This document shows positions 36,731 through 47,774 of a stretch of DNA of 64,000 bases, one piece after another. The position numbers and the translations under genes are program-made. A model generated the notes under the pieces. It saw nothing but the letters and a program-made list of their open reading frames with translations. It did no database searches and was not told the origin of the DNA. The stretch lies in the NCBI GenBank assembly GCA_001048675.1, contig CCKK01000002.1, positions 682,001 to 746,000 on the forward strand, read 5' to 3'. This DNA comes from Vibrio diabolicus (GTDB taxonomy: Bacteria; Pseudomonadota; Gammaproteobacteria; Enterobacterales; Vibrionaceae). The stretch's first letter is position 1. Every line of letters starts with the position of its first letter.

Positions 36731-38272
36731 ATGAGCAAGCCAATCATCGCCGATAATAAGCCGATTAAAGTGAATCTAACCGAAGGGCAAGAATATTACT
36801 TTTGCCGATGTGGACGTTCTAAAAATCAACCTTATTGCGATGGGTCGCATTCGGGAACAGGCTTAAAGCCAATGAGCTTTACTGCGGAAAAAGATGAAGA
36901 GGCCTATCTCTGCCAGTGCAAGCATACCTCTAATGCCCCATTTTGTGATGGAACACATAAGCGTTTTTCTAATGAGCAAGTCGGCAAAGAAGGCCCTGAG
37001 CAAAAGCGAGAGAAAAGTGACAAACCGACTGCGTCCGCTACTCAAGAAGAACCAACCCTAGAGTTTATCCACCAATTAGCGAGAGAAGGACTCTCTAAAC
37101 TCGGTCATCATGGTCCGATGGCTGCAATGGGGGTTCCTAGGCATTTGCTACCACATTGGGATGCTATACAAATCATGGTGGCGCAAATGGCGACACAACC
37201 GTTGTTGGAAGACGTTCCCGTATCAACTGAGTTGATTGTGGGGCCAAACGCGCGTAAGCCGCTCAAACTTGTTATCCCTTTATTGGTGTCGGACATGAGT
37301 TTTGGCGCACTTTCGGAAGAGGCGAAAATTGCGCTAGCAAAAGGTGCTGAGTTGGCAGGGACTGGGATTTGCTCCGGTGAAGGGGGGATGTTACCTGAAG
37401 AACAAGCTGCAAATTCGCGGTATTTCTATGAGCTTGCCAGTGCTCAGTTTGGCTACGATGAATCTAAGCTTCTTAATGTTCAGGCTTTTCATTTTAAAGG
37501 TGGGCAGGGCGCCAAAACAGGCACGGGTGGTCATCTTCCAGCAAATAAAAATGTGGGTAAGATCTCTCAGGTGAGAGGTATCCCCGAAGGCCAACCAGCG
37601 ATCTCACCGCCAACATTTAAAGATCTTCATACTACTCACGATTTCAGAAAGTTTGCTGACAGAGTCCGTGGCATCACGGGCGGCATTCCAATTGGCTTTA
37701 AACTCAGTGCAAACCATATTGAGCAAGACATACAATTTGCGCTCGATGCGGGTGCCGATTACATCATCTTAGATGGTCGCGGTGGTGGCACGGGCGCGGC
37801 GCCAACTATGTTCCGTGATCATATTAGCGTGCCAACTATTCCTGCGTTAGCTCGTGCGCGTAAGTACTTAGATGAAAAAGGCGCAAGTGACCGCGTCACA
37901 TTAATCATCACTGGTGGGTTGCGAGTTCCTACGGATTTTGTCAAAGCGTTGGCACTTGGGGCAGACGGAGTGGCGATAGCAAACAGTGCGATGCAATCGA
38001 TCGGTTGCGTCGCGGCCCGGATTTGTAACACCAATAATTGCCCTGCGGGGATCGCAACGCAAAATGCCGATTTGAGGCAGCGTCTCGATATCGAAAAATC
38101 ATCTCAGCAACTGAAAAATTTCTTCGAATCCTCGGTCGAGCTCATGCAAGTTATGGCAAGGGCATGTGGTCACCACGCTCTGAATGAATTTAGTCGCCAT
38201 GATTTAGCGACTTGGGATCACAACATGGCGAGGCTGTCTGGGATCAAGTATTCAGGTATGGACTTAAACTGA
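36731..38272 (+). CDS. CDGSH iron-sulfur domains fused to an FMN-dependent glutamate-synthase-like domain
   Basis: 513 residues. Two CDGSH [2Fe-2S] modules stand at the N-terminus: CRCGRSKNQPYCDGSH (about 25-40) and CQCKHTSNAPFCDGTH (about 61-76), each with the 3 Cys/1 His ligand set. After a linker, residues ~130-500 form the FMN-binding barrel of glutamate synthase: LVSDMSFGALSEEAK, SGEGGM, GGQGAKTGTGGHLP, DGRGGGTGAAP, GGLRVPTDFVKALALGADGV and the cluster-binding CNTNNCPAGIATQ. No amidotransferase domain is present. It is probably an oxidoreductase receiving electrons through the CDGSH clusters. No partner gene is adjacent. AGGGGG precedes the ATG. Confidence 0.87.
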   Translation: MSKPIIADNKPIKVNLTEGQEYYFCRCGRSKNQPYCDGSHSGTGLKPMSFTAEKDEEAYLCQCKHTSNAPFCDGTHKRFSNEQVGKEGPEQKREKSDKPTASATQEEPTLEFIHQLAREGLSKLGHHGPMAAMGVPRHLLPHWDAIQIMVAQMATQPLLEDVPVSTELIVGPNARKPLKLVIPLLVSDMSFGALSEEAKIALAKGAELAGTGICSGEGGMLPEEQAANSRYFYELASAQFGYDESKLLNVQAFHFKGGQGAKTGTGGHLPANKNVGKISQVRGIPEGQPAISPPTFKDLHTTHDFRKFADRVRGITGGIPIGFKLSANHIEQDIQFALDAGADYIILDGRGGGTGAAPTMFRDHISVPTIPALARARKYLDEKGASDRVTLIITGGLRVPTDFVKALALGADGVAIANSAMQSIGCVAARICNTNNCPAGIATQNADLRQRLDIEKSSQQLKNFFESSVELMQVMARACGHHALNEFSRHDLATWDHNMARLSGIKYSGMDLN

Positions 38273-38412
38273 TCTCTATCCATATTTTCTGCATATAGGT
38301 ACATGTTTGATAACAATTATTTATTAGCCGAGATATGGAAATTTTGACTTGGCGTTAACTAAAAATTCAGTGTATGAACTACGCTGTTTGAGGTGGATAT
38401 TCGATTTATTGA

Positions 38413-40629
<2,217 letters not shown>

Positions 40630-40686
40630 TAAGTGAAACGATGCAAATCGGTAGATGCGTAAACAAAGTTGATGAATAAGTAAGAG

Positions 40687-40712
40687 AGGCGGGCGCAAAG
40701 CTCGCCTTTTTC
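40687..40712 (+). terminator. terminator of katG
   Basis: Stem AGGCGGGC-GCAAA-GCTCGCCT followed by TTTTCTTT. Confidence 0.9.
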
Positions 40713-40746
40713 TTTACCTGTCTTTTTACTTTGATTGTTACTTTGA

Positions 40747-40796
40747 TTGAAAATTGAGCTCATTTGAACCATAATGACTAGACCATATGAACCATA
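40747..40796 (+). promoter_or_regulatory. promoter and repeated operator of the Xre-RES operon
   Basis: TTGAAA (40747-40752) and CATAAT (40770-40775) are 17 bp apart. The motif (A/G)ACCATA occurs three times, at 40767-40773, 40781-40787 and 40790-40796, overlapping the -10, the expected start and the ribosome site. TGAACCATA is repeated exactly at 40765 and 40788. This is a plausible autoregulatory operator for the antitoxin. Confidence 0.65.
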
Positions 40797-40806
40797 GGAG
40801 CTTGAT

Positions 40807-41259
40807 ATGGCAACTGCAGCATTAAAAAGCTTTAAGCCGAAACAATCTCATAAAGCCAATTTCTGGCTTATGTTAGGTATTGAAGATGCTGAAACGGGTC
40901 GTATTGATGCGGTTCACAAAGGCTTTGAGCCCAAGGTATACCGGAACATTGTTGATCGAGTAAAGCTTTCTCAAAGTGAATTCCAACATGTGACACTGAT
41001 TCCTGTTAGTACAATTAAGCGTCGTCTTAAAAATGATGAGCGTTTTAATACTCAAGAGAGTGATGCAATCTATCGATTAGCGATGTTATTGAAACTCGCA
41101 ACAGAGTTGTTTGACGACGAAGAACGCGCGTTAAAATGGATGAGAGAAAATGTGTACGGCTTAGGTGGAAAACGTCCACTTGATATGGTGTCGACTACGG
41201 TTGATTTTGAAATCGTAAAAGATTTGATCGGCCGTTTAGAGCACGGGGTGTTCTCGTAA
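40807..41259 (+). CDS. Xre/ParS-type antitoxin of a RES-Xre toxin-antitoxin system
   Basis: 150 residues. The middle has a helix-turn-helix (VKLSQSEFQHVTLIPVSTIK) and the C-terminus the ParS/MbcA toxin-binding domain (IYRLAMLLKLATELFDDEER, then KWMRENVYGLGGKRPLDMVS, the diagnostic NxxLGG-type turn). It should bind and neutralise the RES protein encoded directly downstream (1 bp between stop and ATG) and repress the operon. AGGAG precedes the ATG. The pair follows katG and its terminator, so it is an independent unit. Confidence 0.9.
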   Translation: MATAALKSFKPKQSHKANFWLMLGIEDAETGRIDAVHKGFEPKVYRNIVDRVKLSQSEFQHVTLIPVSTIKRRLKNDERFNTQESDAIYRLAMLLKLATELFDDEERALKWMRENVYGLGGKRPLDMVSTTVDFEIVKDLIGRLEHGVFS

Positions 41260-41260
41260 T

Positions 41261-41731
41261 ATGAAGCTCTATCGTCTCACACAAAAGAAATTCGCTGACA
41301 CGCCATTTAGCCCCGTTGGCGCAAAGTTATTTGGAGGGCGATGGAACTCAAAAGGAACCGAAGCCCTCTACTTCTCTGAATCGGAATCCCTTTGCTCGTT
41401 GGAAGTGTTTGTTCACGTAAATAACGATCCAGCTATCACCAAACTGTACGATTTATATCGTATTGAAATGCCCGAATATCTCATCGCCACCTTAGATGAA
41501 GAAGATCTCCCTGTGACGTGGCGAGCAATACCGGCGAGCGAGTCTACACAGTACATTGGTGACCAGTTTCTCAATGATCCTCATCCTGAGTTTGCCGCAC
41601 TGCAAGTGCCTTCAACGATTTCACCTCGTGATAAAAACTACGTGGTGAACCCAAATCATCCCAAAATGAAAGAGATCATCAAGAAAGCCGAAAAGCTCGA
41701 TTTCGCGTTTGACCCACGCATTTTCAAATAA
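41261..41731 (+). CDS. RES domain toxin (NAD+-degrading)
   Basis: 156 residues spanning one RES domain. The three name-giving residues are visible: Arg in GGRWNSKGTEALYFSES, Glu in SLCSLEVFVH, and Ser near VPSTISPRDKNYVVNP. Studied RES toxins deplete NAD+ and stop growth; the fold resembles ADP-ribosyltransferases. Start follows the antitoxin stop by 1 bp, so translation is coupled. The domain looks complete and no lesion is seen, so the toxin should be active if freed. Confidence 0.9.
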   Translation: MKLYRLTQKKFADTPFSPVGAKLFGGRWNSKGTEALYFSESESLCSLEVFVHVNNDPAITKLYDLYRIEMPEYLIATLDEEDLPVTWRAIPASESTQYIGDQFLNDPHPEFAALQVPSTISPRDKNYVVNPNHPKMKEIIKKAEKLDFAFDPRIFK

Positions 41732-41760
41732 ACGCGCTGGCTTTCTCTCGCTTTAAAATA

Positions 41761-41789
41761 TTCAGCGCTTACCTGAGATAAGCGCTGAA
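41761..41789. terminator. hairpin between the RES and acyltransferase genes
   Basis: An 11-bp perfect stem TTCAGCGCTTA / TAAGCGCTGAA with loop CCTGAGA. The minus strand continues TATTTTAAAG, so it most likely ends the acyltransferase transcript; the plus strand has no T run. Confidence 0.7.
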
Positions 41790-41811
41790 GCATAAAAGCT
41801 TATTCTCTTGG

Positions 41812-43662
41812 TTATTGTCGGTCGTAAGTGAACTGTTGCGCTTCATTTGCACTATTGTGGTAATGTCCAAGCACCAACTCCGCACCTTTGTAAGATAAAT
41901 GGCTGTCATCCGTATACATCGCGTTGTTCGCACCAACTTTCATTCGACATACGCCATTTCTGCAAATGGCATCGGTCAAGTCGACAAACTCAACGTGCTC
42001 AAATTGCTCAAAGTAGTTCACTAACTTCGCCACGTTTTGAGGGTGATGTCGCTTGGGAGAAAAATCGCATGCGGACTCTTTTGTCTCGCCAAACAAACGC
42101 GCTTTCCAAAGGCATTCTCCTACCGCAAAAGGTGCAGAAGGCGTTGGTCCGAAAACGACCACTTCTTTCCCTTCCAGTTCATTCAACAATCCAGTTAATG
42201 ATGTCTCATAATCGGCTTGTGAAAGCTCTTTATTGAAGTTGGAAGAGATAACGACGCGACGAATAGAAGGGGTACGCAAAATGGTATCGACTGCCTGTTT
42301 GAAGAACTGTCGGCAAGAAATTGATCCAGCATCTTTGATGATGTCGACATAACCGACTGCACAGGAATCTTGAGTAAGTTGCACCACGCCAGTTGGTGTT
42401 ACTTCGGACAGACGCTTCACGTAAACCATGCTGTGACTATTGCCTAACACAGCGATGGTGGGCTGCGGCGCAGACGAGCACACATCGTTAACGTCAGTGT
42501 TGCCGTTGCAATTTAAACCGTAACCGTTATTAACGCGCATGGCCTCGAAAAATGCGCTTCTTTCTGGAAAACCACCGTTTTGATGACCGATAACGCCGAA
42601 CGTCAGCAAGGGTAACGTCAACAACATAATAACCGCAGACACAGTGCGCATGCTCATGGCTTTCCGGCTGCGGAACGGCTTTTCCACAAAGCGCCAAGTG
42701 AAGTAAGACAGTACAAAAAGCGCGGCAATGTAAATCGGGATATTGACGTCTTGAGTTGCGTCCAGCATGTAGCGGTAAAACACAAATAGCGGAATATGCC
42801 ACAAGTACAAGCTGTAGCTGATTAAGCCGACGAACACGACCCATTTTAGGCTCAGCAATTTACCGCAGACATTGTCTTTAGAGGCAAACAAAATCACTAA
42901 CGCGCTACCGATGACTGGCACCAGCAAAGTGATACCCGCGCCATCTTGCGATTTTTCAAACAAAAGTGCAGAGGCCAATATCAAAACGATGCCAATGGTT
43001 GCCAGCGTATCGTTGGATTGAACTTGGGTTTTTCTCATTACTAATGCGAGTAATGAACCGGTTGCCAGCTCCCAAGCACGAGAGAAGATCATGTAGAAGG
43101 CGAAATCAGGATCGTTGCTCGCATAGACAATAGTCATCAAACTCAGCGCAAATACCGCGATGAAAAAAGTCAGGTAAAACGCGTTTTTGCCACGAGCGAG
43201 TAGCATGAGTAGCAAAGGAATGACAGTGTAGTATTGTTCTTCAACGCCCAAGCTCCAGGTGTGAAATAGCGGATTGGCTTGATCTTCTAAACCGAAGTAA
43301 TTGTGGCCTTTTAAATACAGAAGAATGTTGGATGAAGAAAGAATAGAAGACACTGCGAACTGACCAACGTCTTTGTGTGCTTGTGGCAAAAATAGCCACC
43401 AAGACATCAAATAGCTGACGGCAATCACCACCAGTAGCAGGGGAAGTATGCGGCGAATGCGTCGCTCATAAAAATCACCGAGGCTAAACTTCTGGTTTTC
43501 CAAATCGTTAATCACGATGGTGGTGATCAAATAGCCGCTGATAACAAAAAACACGTCAACGCCAATAAAGCCACCAGCGAACTGCTCAACTCCTGCATGA
43601 AACAAAATCACCAACGTGACAGCAATCGCCCTTAATCCGTCTACTTCCGCTCTGTAAGTCAT
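41812..43662 (-). CDS. OafA/YrhL-type membrane acyltransferase with C-terminal SGNH domain
   Basis: 616 residues. An acyltransferase-3 membrane domain of about ten helices covers 1-345 (MTYRAEVDGLRAIAVTLVIL, with FHAG, FFVISGYLITT and the helix-3 RRIRRILP motif). A periplasmic SGNH-like hydrolase domain follows (VLGNSHSMVY, and DDSHLSYKGAEL supplying Asp and His). This fusion acetylates cell-surface polysaccharides such as O-antigen or peptidoglycan-linked sugars; the acceptor is unknown. GGAGGG before the ATG at 43662 fixes the start; six upstream in-frame codons are excluded. No surface-polysaccharide cluster is adjacent. Confidence 0.9.
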   Translation of the reverse strand: MTYRAEVDGLRAIAVTLVILFHAGVEQFAGGFIGVDVFFVISGYLITTIVINDLENQKFSLGDFYERRIRRILPLLLVVIAVSYLMSWWLFLPQAHKDVGQFAVSSILSSSNILLYLKGHNYFGLEDQANPLFHTWSLGVEEQYYTVIPLLLMLLARGKNAFYLTFFIAVFALSLMTIVYASNDPDFAFYMIFSRAWELATGSLLALVMRKTQVQSNDTLATIGIVLILASALLFEKSQDGAGITLLVPVIGSALVILFASKDNVCGKLLSLKWVVFVGLISYSLYLWHIPLFVFYRYMLDATQDVNIPIYIAALFVLSYFTWRFVEKPFRSRKAMSMRTVSAVIMLLTLPLLTFGVIGHQNGGFPERSAFFEAMRVNNGYGLNCNGNTDVNDVCSSAPQPTIAVLGNSHSMVYVKRLSEVTPTGVVQLTQDSCAVGYVDIIKDAGSISCRQFFKQAVDTILRTPSIRRVVISSNFNKELSQADYETSLTGLLNELEGKEVVVFGPTPSAPFAVGECLWKARLFGETKESACDFSPKRHHPQNVAKLVNYFEQFEHVEFVDLTDAICRNGVCRMKVGANNAMYTDDSHLSYKGAELVLGHYHNSANEAQQFTYDRQ

Positions 43663-43903
43663 ATCGTGTCCCTCCAACATTCCGTTTAACGAAGTAGAGC
43701 AAAATATGAACCAGAAATAATGTTGCTTTAAATCAGCACCTTAAATTGATTATCAAAATGAAAAGGCTGGGGGAAATAACGAATTCCTAAATTGAATTTC
43801 AATATGGAAATCCCAGAAAGAGTGATGTTAAGAAGCGCCAAATCAAAGAACGTAAAGCGCCAGGCTCTTAGACTTCATTGAAAATGATAACGCTAAAGAA
43901 ACA

Positions 43904-44179
43904 ATGACAGAGAATACGATTCAGGAAAAAATTGCCAGCTTTACTTGTATCGAAGAAGCGTTGGATTACTTCGAAATCGAGTTTGATAGCCGATTTATCG
44001 AAAACAACCGAATCGAGTTGGTTAAGAGGTTTAACGGCTACTTAATCCTCACTAAACCGGATGATTGGTTTTCAGGCCGCCGCGCACTGAAAAATGCCTA
44101 CTGTAAAGTACAACGCAGTTTACTAAGTAAAACGACGCGCTCTGCGTGCCGAGGTTGTACATCTTGTCAAAGACGTTAA
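43904..44179 (+). CDS. NifW-like small protein with a cysteine-rich tail
   Basis: 91 residues. The first ~65 (FTCIEEALDYFEIEFDSRFI, then NRIELVKRFNGYLIL) follow the NifW (nitrogenase-stabilising protein) pattern: an aromatic-acidic helix, a D/N-R helix and the conserved RFxxYL. The C-terminus ends ACRGCTSCQRR, with a CxxC-x2-C cluster that could bind metal. No other nitrogen-fixation gene is in the window, so a nitrogenase role is unlikely. The function in Vibrio is unknown. Stands alone between the acyltransferase and nemA. Confidence 0.65.
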   Translation: MTENTIQEKIASFTCIEEALDYFEIEFDSRFIENNRIELVKRFNGYLILTKPDDWFSGRRALKNAYCKVQRSLLSKTTRSACRGCTSCQRR

Positions 44180-44197
44180 TTCTTGGTGGCTTGCCTA

Positions 44198-44246
44198 AAA
44201 AGAACCCTGCATCTTGGCGTCACAGGGGGAAGAGCAAGGTTCTTTT
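44198..44246 (+). terminator. possible terminator of the NifW-like gene
   Basis: Arms AAAAGAACC (44198-44206) and GGTTCTTTT (44238-44246) with a 31-nt internal segment; the terminal T tract is part of the stem. Confidence 0.5.
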
Positions 44247-44297
44247 GGGTTAGCTATTGGTTTGTCGCGAGTTGCGAATCAGCTTTACGTAGATGAA

Positions 44298-45398
44298 TTA
44301 ACCCGCGTGATACGCAGGGTAGTCCACTAATCCTTTTTCATTGCCGCCGAACAATGTCGCAGGGTCATGTTCTGCCAGCGGATAGCCATGCTTGATGCGG
44401 CTTGGTAAGTCTGGGTTTGCAACAAACGGACGACCAAAACCGATCATGTCGGCTAAACCACTTTCAATCGCGTGTTGCGCCTTTTCTGCGTTGTAACGAC
44501 CGGCATAGATCAGTGTGCCTTTATACGCCTCACGAACTGCGGTTTTAAAGTCGTGCGGAGTATCTGGCGCGTCGTCCCAATCCACTTCTGCAATGTGAAT
44601 GTAAACCACATTGAGTTTATCAAGCAGCGCAGCAGCAGCGGTGTAGGTGTCGACTGGTGTGCTATCAACGGTGCCGTTTAACGAAGTGAATGGTGCAAGG
44701 CGAACACCAACATGCTCTGCGCCAATGGCTTGCGTCATTGCTTCGACCACTTCACCAAGAAAACGCAGACGGTTTTCAATTGAGCCGCCGTATTCATCGG
44801 TGCGGTTGTTCGCTTCAGAATCGATAAACTGGTTAACCAAGTAGCCATTTGCTGCGTGAAGTTCGACACCATCAAACCCAGCTTCTATCGCGTTTAATGT
44901 GGCTTGTCGGTATTCTTCAATAACATTCTTGATGTCTTGTTTGGTCATTTCACGTGGCTCAACCACGTCGACAAAGCCAGGTTCGTCTGTGCCATTGTCG
45001 ATAAATACTTTCACGTTTTCTGCTTTAAGCGCAGAAGAAGAAATAGGTTGCTCGCCGCCGATGTTGTCAGGATGAGTCACACGACCAACGTGCCATAATT
45101 GCGCGAAGATAACGCCGCCTTTCTCGTGCACTGCATCAGTTACTTTTTCCCAGCCAGCAATTTGCTCTGGGCTATAAATACCCGGAGTCCACGCATAGCC
45201 TTGACCCGTTGGTGAAATTTGCGTGCCTTCAGCAACGATTAATCCCGCTTCGGCGCGTTGAGCGTAGTAGGTGGCCATCATGTCGTTGGCAACATTACCC
45301 GGTTGAGAGGCTCGAGAGCGCGTCATCGGAGGCATAACGATGCGGTTTTTTAATGAGAGAGAGCCAAGTTGAATCGGTTGAAATAATGCATCTGTCAT
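44298..45398 (-). CDS. nemA: N-ethylmaleimide reductase, old yellow enzyme family
   Basis: 366 residues, full-length OYE flavoprotein. IVMPPMTRSRAS near the start, EGTQISPTGQGYAWTPGIYS, QLWHVGR, the substrate-site HAANGYLVNQFIDS (His-Asn pair), NNRTDEYGGSIENRLRF and the phosphate-binding GFGRPFVANPDLP are all present. It reduces activated alkenes and reactive electrophiles using NADPH via FMN. It lies 11 bp downstream of gloA in the same direction, matching the electrophile-detoxification pairing known from E. coli nemRA-gloA, although no nemR is seen here. Confidence 0.93.
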   Translation of the reverse strand: MTDALFQPIQLGSLSLKNRIVMPPMTRSRASQPGNVANDMMATYYAQRAEAGLIVAEGTQISPTGQGYAWTPGIYSPEQIAGWEKVTDAVHEKGGVIFAQLWHVGRVTHPDNIGGEQPISSSALKAENVKVFIDNGTDEPGFVDVVEPREMTKQDIKNVIEEYRQATLNAIEAGFDGVELHAANGYLVNQFIDSEANNRTDEYGGSIENRLRFLGEVVEAMTQAIGAEHVGVRLAPFTSLNGTVDSTPVDTYTAAAALLDKLNVVYIHIAEVDWDDAPDTPHDFKTAVREAYKGTLIYAGRYNAEKAQHAIESGLADMIGFGRPFVANPDLPSRIKHGYPLAEHDPATLFGGNEKGLVDYPAYHAG

Positions 45399-45409
45399 AG
45401 GAAACCTCG

Positions 45410-45796
45410 TTATTGTTTAGTTTGAATCAGTTCGATTTGGTAGCCGTCGGGATCTTTAATGAACGCGATGTGCGTTTCTCCTCCTTTCATTGGACCGGGT
45501 TCGCGAGTGACGTTACCACCAAGCGCTTTGATTTTTTCGCAAGCTGCGTAAATGTCTTCACACCCAAGCGCCATGTGTCCGAATGCGTTACCTAAGTCGT
45601 AACTGCCGGTATCCCAGTTATAAGTTAGCTCGATGGTCGCGCCATTTGGTTGATCAGGGCTACCAACAAACACCAGTGAGTAACGGTATTCTTGGTTTTC
45701 AAAACGATCCAAAACGCTCATACCCAGAACGTTTGTATAAAATTCGATAGATTTGTCTAGGTCAACAACACGGATCATCGTGTGGAGAAACTTCAT
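45410..45796 (-). CDS. gloA: lactoylglutathione lyase (glyoxalase I)
   Basis: 128 residues from the ATG at 45796 with AAAGGCG upstream; the open frame to 45826 adds ten residues without a ribosome site. Typical GloA text: HTMIRVVDLDKSIEFYTNVL, GMSVLDRFENQEYRYSLVFV, the metal ligands His5, Glu56 (ATIELTYNWD), His74 (FGHMALG) and Glu122 (YQIELIQ) are in place. It isomerises the methylglyoxal-glutathione hemithioacetal. First gene of a gloA-nemA operon. Confidence 0.95.
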   Translation of the reverse strand: MKFLHTMIRVVDLDKSIEFYTNVLGMSVLDRFENQEYRYSLVFVGSPDQPNGATIELTYNWDTGSYDLGNAFGHMALGCEDIYAACEKIKALGGNVTREPGPMKGGETHIAFIKDPDGYQIELIQTKQ

Positions 45797-46007
45797 AAGT
45801 CGCCTTTCATAACGTTGCGTAATCACGATGCAAACCTTATCGCCACTCTAAACAAACTGGAAATTATCGTTAATTATGAAAATGATTATTTAACGTTATG
45901 GACAATGAGGTTGTTGGTCCTACAACGTGCAAACAAAGATTACTCGCCGTTTCTTTTTAATAATTGGCATATGCTAATTACTCCTTTTTACAAGCCGAGT
46001 ACTTAAC

Positions 46008-46436
46008 ATGTCCGCAAATAGTCACTTTCATTCCACTCACGAATCTCATTATCAATGTGCGGTTTGTTCTTCCATCGATGCGAATCCGAACTCTTTGGCT
46101 GTGAACTACCAGTGTCTAGCCGATGGTTCTGTTGTCGGAGAGTTTCACGTTTTACCTCGTCATCAAGGTTACACAGACCTGTTGCATGGTGGCATTGCGA
46201 GTTCGCTGCTCGATGGTGCAATGACACACTGTTTGTTATTTAGAAACATTCAAGCCCTTACAGCGCAGTTGGATGTGCGCTACCATGCACCTATTGAGCT
46301 AGATGAGCGCGTCACGATTACTGCACACTGTGAAGGTGAACGCCGCGGTATATATCAACTGGTGGCTCAATTACTGGTCAATAATGAAGTTAGAGTGACG
46401 GCAAAAGGGAAGTTTATTCGTCCTAAAGAGGCGTAA
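46008..46436 (+). CDS. PaaI-type hotdog-fold thioesterase
   Basis: 142 residues. The hotdog signature LLHGGIASSLLDGAMTHCLL (with the active-site HGG and Asp) lies at about 59-78, followed by TAQLDVRYHAPIELDERVTI. The N-terminus carries HYQCAVCSS. It likely hydrolyses small acyl- or aryl-CoA esters. The next gene (MazG-like) starts 27 bp downstream in the same direction, so they may be co-transcribed. Confidence 0.82.
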   Translation: MSANSHFHSTHESHYQCAVCSSIDANPNSLAVNYQCLADGSVVGEFHVLPRHQGYTDLLHGGIASSLLDGAMTHCLLFRNIQALTAQLDVRYHAPIELDERVTITAHCEGERRGIYQLVAQLLVNNEVRVTAKGKFIRPKEA

Positions 46437-46463
46437 ATAAAAACTACGTTCTACGGAGAGATA

Positions 46464-46853
46464 ATGAAGAAATTTGATGAGCTGTACGCAATTGCGACGA
46501 GAAAATCTCAATATGACCAAACCAACACTTGGTTTAAAGGCGTAGAGACTTATCTGGAGGCCATTGGCAAAGAAGTCGATGAAGTCCGTGAAGAGATTCG
46601 TGAGAACCGCCTTTGTCATTTGGAAGACGAGTTAGGCGATGTGTTGTGGAACTATCTTAACGTATTAAAAGTGTTGGAAAGAGAAAAGGGCATAGATCCT
46701 GAGAAAGTACTCGAAAGAGCCTGCACTAAATACGAGCAGCGTGTATCTGCGATTGAATCGGGACGCAGTTGGGATGAGGTTAAACAGCAGCAGAAACAAG
46801 CCTTGAACGCGGAACATGAAGCCGCGCAGTTAGAGACCATGAAGAGCCAATAA
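46464..46853 (+). CDS. MazG-like nucleotide pyrophosphohydrolase domain protein
   Basis: 129 residues. The all-alpha NTP-PPase core is present: the first acidic motif AIGKEVDEVREEI (ExxE) and the second LEDELGDVLWNYL (ExxD), separated by about 17 residues, which bind Mg. A charged C-terminal tail follows (SGRSWDEVKQQQK). It probably hydrolyses non-canonical or excess nucleoside triphosphates. GGAGAG precedes the ATG. Shorter than the full two-domain MazG. Confidence 0.82.
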   Translation: MKKFDELYAIATRKSQYDQTNTWFKGVETYLEAIGKEVDEVREEIRENRLCHLEDELGDVLWNYLNVLKVLEREKGIDPEKVLERACTKYEQRVSAIESGRSWDEVKQQQKQALNAEHEAAQLETMKSQ

Positions 46854-46898
46854 CTGCGCGTGATATTATTTAAGATGCGGCGGAATGGGGAAGTCTGA

Positions 46899-47774
46899 TC
46901 AATCCTTCGTGCTATTGACCAACAGTAGGTCACAAGGAGGTTGATCAAGTAACGTGTCTACAGTGCTGCCAGACCAAAATTGGGATGACATGCTTCGTTT
47001 ACACACGCCCATAATCAGAATTGCCGCTTGTGATTGCTTAACTGCTTTTGGTAACGCTGTTTCAGGGTTTCCTTCTGGCAGCAGTAGTGGTACTCGTGTT
47101 AACTTTTGCGCAGTAATAAAGTCCGTAATGCCTGCTTTTTGGTTGCTCAAAATCTCTGCACGATAACGAGACAGATAAGGCGCAACGTAGCGGCAGTAAA
47201 CTAACGTCATTTTTCCGCTCAAGGTTTTTTCTAGCTTTGAGCCTCGCGATACGATGGCTTTATCTACGACCGACTTTGCATCTCCGCGATGAAGCGGATC
47301 TATCGCGCAAAGCATGTTGGCGTGAGAAGACCATGAACGCTCACTTAATAGCAATAAATCACAATCGTTTTTTGCTAGCTCGGTGAGTAAGGTTTGAATT
47401 TCGTGCTTGTTAAAATGCCCCACGAGCAGTAAATCTGTGTGGTCGACAAGCCGTTTCGCGACTTGAGCAATCCAATGACTCCCTTTGAAATGCTCGTAAG
47501 AGAGTGTTGGCGTTTCAACTTCCTCTTCTTCACAAAGTTCGATAACGAAGTCTTTAAATTTTGATGTCCAAGCTTCAAACTCAGCTTGTCTCTTTTCTAT
47601 ATGGTCAGAGTTGAAACTAAGGAAATGCGCGAACGCGTGATCTTCACTCCGGCGGTGATCTTCCACCAATACCACGATGGGTTGAGCCAGCGCTGTCGCA
47701 AACTGAATCACTTTACGAAGCACCTTACGACTTGGTAAGGCGGCTTGTTGAGTCAGAAAAAATACTGGTGCCAT
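46899..47774 (-). CDS. tandem universal stress protein
   Basis: 291 residues, with two Usp-like halves. The second half ends NPETALPKAVKQSQAAILIMG and DLLLVNSTKD, the usual Usp strand pattern, but the canonical ATP loop G-x2-G-x9-G(S/T) is only partly recognisable (GVCKRSMSSQFWSGSTVDTLL). The first half (PIVVLVEDHRRSEDHAF, DLLLVGHFNKHEIQTLL) is divergent. Related to UspE-like proteins. The next gene on the plus side, the broken mgtE, is divergently transcribed, and 206 bp separate them. Confidence 0.75.
   Translation of the reverse strand: MAPVFFLTQQAALPSRKVLRKVIQFATALAQPIVVLVEDHRRSEDHAFAHFLSFNSDHIEKRQAEFEAWTSKFKDFVIELCEEEEVETPTLSYEHFKGSHWIAQVAKRLVDHTDLLLVGHFNKHEIQTLLTELAKNDCDLLLLSERSWSSHANMLCAIDPLHRGDAKSVVDKAIVSRGSKLEKTLSGKMTLVYCRYVAPYLSRYRAEILSNQKAGITDFITAQKLTRVPLLLPEGNPETALPKAVKQSQAAILIMGVCKRSMSSQFWSGSTVDTLLDQPPCDLLLVNSTKD

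Noticed and set aside
41847..42236. 129-codon plus-strand frame inside the acyltransferase gene
   Set aside because: Antisense shadow; the opposite frame has full domain evidence.
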